A stretch of 64,000 nt of DNA from Ditylenchus dipsaci (Eukaryota > Nematoda > Chromadorea > Rhabditida > Anguinidae), in assembly GCA_004194705.1 (NCBI GenBank), contig SADC01001279.1:744001-808000 (forward strand), in the 5' to 3' direction. The translations under genes and the position numbers were made by a program. Shown here one piece after another: positions 56,263 to 64,000 of this stretch (positions are counted from its first letter, which is position 1; the number at the start of each line of letters is the position of its first letter). A model generated the notes under the pieces. That model saw only the letters and a program-made list of their open reading frames with translations, made no database searches and was not told the DNA's origin.

Positions 56263-57410
56263 TTTTAATTCTTCAAGCAAAGCCTTAGGTGCAGAGTAGG
56301 CCAGCAGACGTTATGAAGAGCTCAAATGTATGTATTAAAATTGAAAAAGGCAAACAATGGCCCGAAAATGGCCAAATATCAACCCATCCAATCCTTCTTC
56401 CGATAAGGCACGTGCACAGTGAGTGTCGACCTGAGTGTGAGATTTGGGACGCGGGAAGACGCGAGAAGAGCTGTACTTTTTTTTCTTCGCTGAAACTTTT
56501 TTCTGTCGGTACCATTTCGTAGCTAAGATTCAGGGCTTCAAAATGAGATATTGACAATCAACATCAGAAAATCTCGACTGCAGTTAAGCCTATATAAACA
56601 GGCCCTCAAGGGACTAAGCCTCAAGGGCCTTTTATGAAAGGTTGACTATACCTTTTGCTATAATAAGACCCCTTTGAAGCCTTTTTTATACAACCAAAAT
56701 CAGAAAAAATTTTGGTCAATCTCAAAATTTTTGTGTGTTTAACCAAAAATTTTGAGAAACATATTTTGTAGAGCTTGTGGGACTTGAGAAACTGATTTGA
56801 AAAATTATTGATTCTGGCCTGAGATATTTCATGTGGGCTTTAAAATCGAGTTTGTGGTCATACTAGAGCGTGTGAACTTATTACAGGAACTACGTTATAT
56901 GTTCACTAACATGTCAATAGACGAGAATTTAACCATTACAAGTGCGTTGGTTTTTTCCAATTGTCAATCGACACGTCGATTATATCTCAGGAACGCAACC
57001 ATTAACTGCGCCGCAGCAAAATTTTTGGGACGCTAAAAGGGACAAATACAAGGTGTTTTTTTAAATTAAAATTGTTTTAGTCTGTACTATTTTTTTTCAC
57101 TTGGAGATATTTAATAGGGTTGGCCTCCCTCCCTACCACCTTCCCCAACCCCCCCCCCCGCTTTTTGACCAAATTTTCCTTATACCTCCCCCCCGCTCCT
57201 CCCCCGCAAAAAATTGGCCACCTCCCCCCCGTTTCTGCGACCCAAATTACCTCTAAAATAGCCAAACAAGCCAAAAAAATAGTGTGCCCCTACGTGGGAT
57301 TGAAGCTGCAACACCAAAACAACACCATTTTGGGCCAAAAAACGCTGCGCCATGGAAGCCACTTTTTCGAGCCTAAATGCTTCCCCCTTTAAATAATTCC
57401 CGGTGTTTCT
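56263..57410. other. Unassigned sequence with the AGGCCAGC core and C-rich run
   Basis: It begins with CCTTAGGTGCAGAGTAGGCC, a copy of the AGGCTTAG-GGGTAGGCCAGCG core. A C-rich run (CCCAACCCCCCCCCCGC) lies at 57130-57230. No gene recognised. Confidence 0.3.
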
Positions 57411-57413
57411 GTT

Positions 57414-57652
57414 TAAAGGGCCATTGCCACCTGTTTTTAGTTGTCCCTCGCCAGTTCAAATTTTTTTGCCTAATTATTCAACTTCTATACGGATTTTTCA
57501 GCTTGGTTTCTAAAAAAACAATGCCTAGAATTTAATTTCAGGTATAGTTTCGTTAGAAACCAAGTTGAAAATTTCGTACGTAAATCCAACGATAAAGAAA
57601 AAATTTGAATTGGCGGGGGACAGCCGTTGTCGGAGACGGCAATGGCCCTTTA
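57414..57652. mobile_element. AAAGGGCCATTGCCGTCTCC MITE, best copy
   Basis: TTAAAGGGCCATTGCCACCT and GACGGCAATGGCCCTTTAA close the two ends; TTTCTAAAAAAACAATGCC / TTTCGTTAGAAACCAAG and the AATTCAAATTTTT arms are inverted. TTAA lies on both sides. It sits about 220 bp beyond the gremlin-like stop codon. Confidence 0.8.
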
Positions 57653-57870
57653 AAGAAATAAGGTAAAAAATTACTTTAACTGTAAACAACAAGTTGTAAA
57701 CAACAACAAGAAAATTAGATTGAGCAAAATATAAATGTGAATATAGGACTAAAGAGTCAGGCGTGAGGAATTTCAGAAAGAAAGTTGAGCACGAGATTCA
57801 TTTAGTCCTCAGTTTTTAACAACAAGACAATACACAACAAAAATTTGAGAAAAAGGCATAAAGTAAGCAG

Positions 57871-59966
57871 TTAGTAGTCTTCCTCATCCTCCTCATTATC
57901 TAGTTCTATATTCCTACATGCACACTTTTTGACCCTCATTACTGTTCTGTAAATCTCCTTCTCTGGACGAAAAGGACAGTCCAGACGCACCTGGATTATG
58001 AAAATTGTATTATTTTTGAAGGTGGAATGATTAGATATGTGTGAAACCTGGACAAGATCTGTTTCTGAAGGAACACAAGCAGCACAGCTTTGGAAAGTGG
58101 CTTTCAACTTTTTGCTTCTTAGTTTGGGAATGTAAAATGAGGCACAGCTACCATGACAAAATCTCAAAATTATTTGTGTAAATATAATGTTTATAACTGA
58201 AAATCCCACCCAAACGACATGTAAAAAATTCCACAGAAATTTTTATTTTTGACATCTCTCTTATGGCACTATCACAATTGTAAGTGTAAATGTAAGTGTA
58301 AATGTAAGTTGTCTTCACAATACCAAAAACATTTACACTTTCATTTACACTTACACTTAAAATTGTGATAAAGCCATTAGGAAAAAACCAAATTCTCATA
58401 CTGGATTCGTCTTGAGTATGTTAAATGGCAGATTAAGCTTCTTCAAACTTAAACAAATTTTTTAAATTCGTTTTTTGAATTACTTTCGAGACAACAAACA
58501 TTCGAAAAAGACTCAATATTTTAAATGGACGATACGTAAAAATGCCACGTTTTGGAGAAAAAGTGCCACGTTTTTGTGAAAATGTGCCACGTTTTTTCGA
58601 TTCTAGTCAAGAAGGCGAAAAAGTGCCACGTTTTTGTGAAAATGTGCCACGTTTTCTGACAATAAGGTTTCTTAGACAAATCAATGATTTACACCTGAAA
58701 TTTTGAAGATTACCATTAGCTTGCTATTGATATGTCCTTGGAATCAAAGCGACCAATAAAACCAGGCATATCTGTGCAAAACTAGGCAAATTTGAAAAAA
58801 ACGTGGCACTTTTTCGCCTTCTTAACTAGAATCGAAAAAACATGGCACTTTTTCACAAAAACGTGGCACTTTTTCTCCAGAACGTGACATATTTCCGTTT
58901 TATCCTATTTTAAATTGGGCAAAGCTTTTTTGCCGCCAAAAAGTTTTTTTCCGCTAATCCTACAAAAGAGTATTTCTCGGTGTTTTTTTGACCGTAAGCT
59001 GTTTATTTTCACATCGTCATGTAGACCGGAATCTCTAGTTTCTAATGAGCCATCAACTGACTCGATGTAGTTATGAAAGTATTGAGAAATACCCATTTTT
59101 AAGAGAGAGGAGTTTTTCCATAAAAATGGGTATCTCTCAAACTTTTCATATTCACATTGAGTCAATTGATAGCTCATTAGTAACTACAGATTCAGGGCCA
59201 CATGCTGATGGAAAAATAAAAAATTACGATCAGAACAACACCGATAAATACTCATTTGTACGATTAGCTGAAAAAAGCTTTCTAGTGGCAAAAAAAGCTT
59301 TCCCCTTTCAAATTTGAATACGGATTTCAGATTTAAAGAATTTTCTACCGCAGAATTCCCCTCTGTCAATCAAATTATATTTTTGTCGAAATGTAACAAA
59401 CAAGCTAGAAGTCTAACCTGTTTATAATGAGTTTAGGTTCACATCCAGCCATTCTCACCTTATGCTTGAACAAATCCCCGGTGCAAAATGTCTGATTCTG
59501 ACTCATCAGGTCGGCCGTGGTCAAAGTTAGGACCTTTTTCCGGCCTGGAAGCTCATTTTTGTCTGAATCAACTTATTCTTCAAACTTATTCTTTATTTTG
59601 TTTGGTTTTTTAATTTTTTGAGTTTTAAAGCCATTGCCTAATCAAAAATTTGTTTTGCTTCTTATCTTTAAGACATGGAGACCCTGTGAATAGATTGTCC
59701 AGCAACCGTCATTTTTGTGGTTCAGTTGTGTGTCAGTGGCCTCTATTATCACAAGCCTTTGTTAGACCACCATTTTGTGCATTATTCAGAAGAGGTAATT
59801 GGAGGGAAATACTTGCAAGAGAATCGATTGACATTTGGTGGTTGACTGGCGCCTTTGGGCTGTCTGATAGTAATAATTGAGAGAGGTGTTCACACAAACA
59901 CACACAGACAACTGCCAATAATTTTTTTGGAACACAACTATTGCTATTAAAAGCCAATGAAAACAT
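57871..59966 (-). CDS. GREM1: Gremlin-like secreted BMP antagonist (DAN family)
   Basis: DAN-family cystine-knot proteins are secreted and bind BMP ligands outside the cell. Exons: 59966-59813 (tentative), 59562-59418, 58162-58048, 57990-57871, all in phase. The diagnostic run is GCEPKLIINRFCHGSCASFY then IPKL, FQSCAACVP, VRLDCPFRP, RTVMRVKKCACRNIEL; gremlin has GC...IINRFC.G.C.SFYIP, FQSC..C.P, V.L.CP, RVK.C.C..I.LD. All nine cysteines of gremlin are present in the same order, including the one before the knot (FCTGDL). It ends with an acidic tail DNEEDEEDY. Exon 1 has a hydrophobic stretch LLAVVCVCLCEHLSQLLL that could serve as signal peptide, but this exon is supported only by splice phase. 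The acceptor of exon 3 is TTTTGAG, unusual. Intron 2 (1.25 kb) holds three foldbacks. Confidence 0.85.
58238..58376. repeat. TACATTTACACTTACA hairpin MITE in gremlin intron
   Basis: Inverted arms ATGGCACTATCACAATTGTA and TTGTGATAAAGCCAT enclose GTAAGTGTAAATGTAAGTGT units and their inverse. It is the smallest array-built foldback in the window. Confidence 0.7.
58535..58890. mobile_element. Element with AAAAAGTGCCACGTTTTTGT arrays
   Basis: Left units (AAAAATGCCACGTTTTGGAG, AAAAGTGCCACGTTTTTGTG) and right units (ACGTGGCACTTTTTC) are inverted about a 110-bp centre; GATTCTAGTCAAGAAGGCG / CGCCTTCTTAACTAGAATC also pair. It is in intron 2 of the gremlin-like gene. Confidence 0.78.
58905..59320. repeat. 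~400-bp palindrome in gremlin intron
   Basis: Left arm (AAATTGGGCAAAGC region, CGCTAATCCTACAAAAGAGT, GAGCCATCAACTGACTC) and right arm (GAGTCAATTGATAGCTC, ACTCATTTGTACGATTAGC) are inverted with a centre near 59105 (CATTTTTAAGAGAGAGGAG). Two mirror-image frames arise from it and are not genes. Confidence 0.8.
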
Positions 59967-59994
59967 ATTTTTAGAGGAAATACAAAAAACCGAC

Positions 59995-60240
59995 GCTACT
60001 GGATTATACACCCCCCTCTCCCCGAATAAAGCTGCTGTAATATACAACCCCCTCCCCTAGCCCCCCCCTAATAATTTTTCAGGTATCCCAAAAGCCATAC
60101 TTTTTTTGAAAAACGCTGAAATTAGTACGGGTTGTCCTTGAGCCTAATGCCTAGGCCCCGAAGCCTAAGGGCTAAGCCTAATTCGGAAGCCTAAAAGTTA
60201 TTGGGGGGGGGGACATATTACAGTAGCACTAAAAACCTTT
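59995..60240. mobile_element. MITE with CTACTGGATTATACACCCCC ends
   Basis: Ends GCTACTGGATTATACACCCC and GGGGGGACATATTACAGTAG are inverted; the interior has GCCTAGGCCCCGAAGCCTAA, like the AGGCTTAG core of 12883-13123 and 24095-24577. It begins about 30 bp upstream of the tentative gremlin start codon. Confidence 0.6.
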
Positions 60241-60699
60241 ATCTTAAATCTTTAAAATTCTTTTCGTTTCGAGCAAAGGATAAAAATTTGAAAAGAATTG
60301 TTTTTATAAGAATTTGTGGAAAATTAAAGAGAAAAGCTTATAAAATCTAACTCACTTTCTTTCCTCTCTAGTTTCTCTTGTTGTTTGTGCCTGTGCCTTT
60401 CCAACCAAACTTGGCGTCGTTCTAAACAAATAACTACGTGTGAATCATACAAAAAGACAGTTGAGTTTTGGTTTCGCAGCACTATTTTGCGAGCCCCAAG
60501 TTTTCCGTAAAAATTGAGACTCGACTGTAAGTTCCTTTATTTTTGATTGGTTTTTGGCTTAAGTGGTTTTACACCAGAGTCGATATCTGTATTTTTAAAC
60601 ATTGAACTTTTAGGGGAGCCTAAATCTTCATTATTATACTTTTTTTAAATTTTACATCAAAATATTTTTTTGCTTCAAATTATCAATGAACAGGGCGTG

Positions 60700-61390
60700 G
60701 CAAAACTTGAGCAATAAGATTTGCGACAGATTATTTACAAACAACATATTTTGGCCACATGATTTGCATTTTTGCACACCAAGATAAGCTAAGATGAGAG
60801 AATGTGAGATTTGAACTGCTGGATTCGCGCTGGAAGATTGACGCTACATCGTTGTGTGCTGCAAGTTTCGCACCTGATAATTTTCACGAGAAGAAATGCG
60901 CCCCGGAAATTGTGCCGCAAGATTTAAGACTCTTAGACAAGAGACTGTGAAATTTAAAATGCAAAACTAAGATTCGCGCTGCATTTTTGCACTGCAAGTT
61001 TTGCGACGCAATATTTACACCACACTTTTTGCACTACAAGATTTGCGACGCAAGACTTTAAATAAGCAAAATTGGATGGTTTTTGAAATGATCGACGAAA
61101 TCGGAATCCTTGAGATTATTGGAACCAAACTGTCAAAACAGAACTGGCAAAAACATTCAAAATCAAGGAAATCAAAGATGAAGCGCAAAACGTGCGTCGT
61201 AAATGTTGCAGTACAAAAAGATGCGGCGCAAATCTTTGGGCGCAAATTTCCCAGTTTAAATCTCACATTCTCTTGTAAAACTTTCGGCCAAATTTTGGGT
61301 CGCATACCCTGGTTTTGATATCATGAGATGCAAATCTTGCATACATAAGAATGTAGCGCAAATCCTCGGGCGCATCTCTTGCAGTTCAAA
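60700..61390. repeat. Inverted GCAAGATTTGCG arrays
   Basis: 60710-61065 is rich in (G)CAAGATTTGCG(A/C)(C/G)-like units; 61195-61385 has the inverse (GCGCAAATCTTTGGGCGCAA). The middle (61070-61190) is unremarkable. The overlapping frames on both strands are by-products. A small hairpin (GTTTAGTAACTTTTCGGTAA / inverse) follows at 61450-61485. Confidence 0.55.
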
Positions 61391-62147
61391 TATCACAATT
61401 TCTCAAATTGCAATATATAATCATATGATATCAAACTAGGGGGCGTTGGGGCGTTTAGTAACTTTTCGGTAAAATTACCGAAAAGTTACTAAACGCCTTA
61501 TCATAACGTTATCATTCCGTCAGCAAATGGCTATGGAAGTGGCGGCTGGAGCGTCGCAGAAAAGTTGAGATTATTTCGATTGTTATGTTCATCTAATCCT
61601 TTTTGTGTTACTGTTGATGTGTTGAATAAAATAAATTTTTTGTTTGTTTGGGTGGCACCGTTTTCGGCTTTTTACTAAAAGATGAGAGAAGTTAAAATAA
61701 GAGGTTAGTTTAGGTCGATGATAGAAGAATGGATTAAATAGCACCTCGTGGCGACAAAGCAAACAGTTTGCTATGAAGAACAGACATATGGATTAGTTTT
61801 AAAACGGGTTGTAAGCCGATTCTCGGTGTTAAAGGCACATCCAGTGCCCCTTAAAATCATTACATCTAAAATCTTCCGGGTGCAATCTTCCAAAATTTTC
61901 TCAATCTTCCCAAATCATTCTGGAGAGATTTAGCTGTTGAGTTAAATACCTGCTTTAAATTTTTTGAACGGCTCGGAGGAATTAAAAAACTACTGTTAAA
62001 CAAGCAAAAGAATCTTAAACAAGAGATGCGAAATCTTAGACACAAGAGGATCCTCATAAAGTTGTGCCTTATATCACTATAGTAGAAAAAATAGAGAGAG
62101 CGAAAAGATATAAGAAAACACACCCGATCGCAAAAAAATTAAGAATG

Positions 62148-62642
62148 AATTTCGAATTTTAAATCCTTGGCGTTATGGTAAGGCGTTTAGTAGGCATAGG
62201 GGCGTTTGGCGGTTGGCGTGACAAATGTCACAAAAACCGCCAAACGTCTTAACAAAACGCCAAGCTTTTGAAATTTGAATTTCATTATTGTTTTTTGTGC
62301 GGTCGTGTGTGTTTTTTGCTATTTTTGCTCTCTCGTTTTTTCTCAAAGTCTCATTTCGGATATTGTGAATGTTTGTGGGTGATTTTCTATACCGGCGATT
62401 CTTATTGAATACATCTTAGATACACTGTAATTTCTCTAGATATCTCAGTGAAACTCAACAATCGCGGTGACCACTCCGTCAACCGGGTGAATGGTGGGCT
62501 CCGACTGAACGGCGGACAGCCAATGAACGGGAAAGGCCGTGCGTACTAAACTATGCGTTTTGTGCGGAATTTTACGCTGAGCATGATGGCCATGATGAAT
62601 TCCGCACAAAACGCATAGTTTAGTGCTCACGGCCTTTCCCAT
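62148..62642. repeat. Two hairpin elements
   Basis: 62148-62285: GAATTTCGAATTTTAAATCC and CTTGGCGTTATGGTAAGGCG pair with CGTCTTAACAAAACGCCAAG and AAATTTGAATTTC. 62541-62642: about 43-bp arms GGGAAAGGCCGTGCGTACTA / TTAGTGCTCACGGCCTTTCC joined by GCGTTTTGTGCGGAATT and its inverse, with a 24-base loop. No genes. Confidence 0.75.
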
Positions 62643-63027
62643 GTTAAAAAATTCAGATAAGACGGTGAAGGGTTGGCTAAAACATGTTAGGAATAAAACC
62701 TCGTACATTTTTAAGAATGTAGTCACTATAACAACACCACGTCTTAACTACTACAAAAAAATCTCCATAGTGAAAACAATTTCAACTTTATTCAGCCTCA
62801 AAATAATAACAACTCGTAAACAAGGGTTAGACAACAAGTATTTCTGAACTCTCAATTTTTCATTACTTCATGATTCGGCTTACAACGTCGAAGTGGCTGT
62901 GCTGGTAACGGATGGTGGAAGTAGGACCCGGAACCAGAGGAGTTCTCAGCTATAATTTTAAAAATCACGTTCATGCAATCCATTCTTCTTTGAACTAAAG
63001 ACAAGAACTGACACACGTCTATAACTT

Positions 63028-63677
63028 AACCGTATAAAAATCTTACAAGCCCATGTAAAATGAAGATCTGCGCAAATCCAATCGGACACAAATCGAAAGT
63101 CCCATCCGCCATCAAAAGGTTGCATTGAGCAGATGCCTGAAGTCATCTTCTGAAGCGAAAATCACCACTCCACATTTTTGATCAGCCAGCGAAAGCCATC
63201 TGCAGATCAAACGAGTAATCAGAGGATATAGTATAATCAAAAATCTACCAACCTTTCTTCATTTTTCATAACAAAGGCGCGATAAGTGTTTTCGTACATC
63301 TCCGGCGGTTCGTAAGGATTCTTCACATTAGTTGCCGCCATCTTCCTTCGGCGATAGTACTGATTGCGGACGCTGTTCCAAGATGGAAAGAGAATTGCAA
63401 TCGAATCCGGCTCCTTTCCTGTTTGCCCAGCATGTTTGGCCACCTTAAAGCTACGTTCACATAACCAAAATCTCACCCCCACACCCAGACCCACAGTCGT
63501 GTTCACAATAAAATTTAACTAGTCAAAAGTGACTAGTGCGAGTGTGGGTGCGGGTGTGAGATTTGATTGTTCACATAAAGAGTGTGGGTGTGGGTGCTGG
63601 TGTGGCTGTGGTTCTGAGCGCTATTGTGAACGTGCCTTTTCGGTCACGTCGGCGTTAGTCCACTTGAAGTCCTCCAT
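63028..63677 (-). pseudogene. MULE-type transposase, N-terminal/middle part, broken
   Basis: Starts MEDFKWTNADVTEKA (ATG 63677-63675), is cut by a small MITE, resumes FKVAKHAGQTGKEPDSIAIL, SWNSVRNQYYRRRKMA, YENTYRAFVMKNEERW, then LSLADQKCGVVIFASEDDF and, in another frame, SAQCNLLMADGTFDLCPIGF AQIFILHG. The last run matches the MULE core (L..DGTF...P..F.QI..IHG), where D is the first catalytic residue. The frame then stops near 63028. With the C-terminal half at 26155-26960 it shows both ends of such a transposase in the window, but in separate dead copies. Confidence 0.65.
63450..63640. mobile_element. Small MITE inside the MULE transposase
   Basis: CTACGTTCACATAACCAAAA at the left and TATTGTGAACGTGC at the right are inverted tips; inside, TCTCACCCCCACACCCAGAC and GGGTGTGGGTGCTGGTGTGG arms pair. 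It splits the transposase between TEKA and FKVAKH, so it came after the MULE. Confidence 0.7.
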
Positions 63678-64000
63678 CTTAAGAAAGCAAGATGAACTAA
63701 TGAACAACACAAGGTAAAGAATGACAAAATGCCTTACAAAGTTGTAAGAATCTATCGGGATATCGGGGAAAATATTATGAGAAACACACACAGAAAAAAA
63801 ATACACGACCGCACAAAAAACAATAATGAAATTCAAATTTTGGTACTAATTCGGTTTACACCCCACCCCATTTTTTATTTTTTTTTGCATTTGCTATTTT
63901 TGGTCGTGTTCTTGTTTTTTTGTGAGCTCGAAAATTTTGTCTTCATTGTTCTGTCTCATATACTGTGTCCATCTTTTTTGTTGTAGGAATGGAAGAACTC

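Larger units (their letters stand above)
62271..63840 (-). mobile_element. MULE-related element with ATTTGAATTTCATTATTG ends
   Basis: AAATTTGAATTTCATTATTG then TTTTTTGTGCGGTCGTGT at 62271-62309 returns inverted at 63801-63840, about 39 matching bases. Between lies a broken minus-strand transposase (63028-63677). No flanking duplication is visible, and the left end overlaps the hairpin at 62148-62285, so the true ends are uncertain. Confidence 0.6.

Noticed and set aside
58905..59317. Two similar ~90-residue proteins on opposite strands
   Set aside because: They are mirror readings of a palindrome; the likeness comes from the inverted arms.
61001..61318. Open frames of 96-105 residues on both strands
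   Set aside because: They lie in the GCAAGATTTGCG arrays and show no family features.

Overview
This window is eukaryotic, AT-rich and animal. It carries intron-split genes for metazoan housekeeping proteins: Mediator, TFIIA, LPGAT1, EHD, aftiphilin, and a gremlin-type BMP antagonist. Many introns are very short (about 30-60 nt) and end in TTTTAG or TTTCAG, and one gene has a 21-nt exon. I read this as a nematode or close relative, but not with certainty. There is no bacterial, viral or organellar content. All exon models were built by eye from reading frame, splice phase and remembered family sequence, with no alignment tool.

Layout, left to right. 71-5816 (-): MED17, running off the left edge. 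6199-14113 (+): TFIIA large subunit, copy 1, head-to-head with MED17 across about 380 bp. 14114-23491: transposon- and minisatellite-filled gap with an 800-bp palindrome and a FLYWCH-MULE fossil. 23492-24859 (+): a second, shorter TFIIA large-subunit gene. 24860-28483: two nested transposons, both with clean target-site duplications. 28484-31126 (+): LPGAT1-like acyltransferase in 16 exons. 31127-42966: gene-free, with a GC-richer retroelement block holding a Tc1/mariner insertion, then three nested repeat elements. 42967-47624 (-): EHD/RME-1 ATPase. 47625-50864: foldback repeats. 50865-52517 (-): NHL/SMP-30-like beta-propeller protein. 52828-54766 (+): aftiphilin-like clathrin adaptor, head-to-head with the propeller gene across 310 bp. 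57871-59966 (-): gremlin-like secreted cystine-knot protein. 60000-64000: more repeats and a broken MULE.

Three themes stand out. (1) Two genes of the RNA polymerase II pre-initiation machinery (MED17 and TFIIA-L) share a promoter region, and TFIIA-L is duplicated nearby. Copy 1 keeps Taspase1-type QLDG sites; copy 2 has lost them and the exon for the end of the N-terminal helical domain. Two membrane-traffic genes (EHD, aftiphilin) lie close together. (2) The gaps and introns are filled with foldback elements whose inverted ends are arrays of a short unit, a different unit in each element. Several have exact 8- or 9-bp target-site duplications, and MULE/FLYWCH transposase pieces lie inside some. 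(3) Conserved exons of MED17, TFIIA copy 1, EHD, aftiphilin and a gag fragment contain frame breaks that all fit missing bases (-1 or -2), with splice phase agreeing at several. This looks more like consensus error than gene death. Three introns appear to use GC-AG splice sites.
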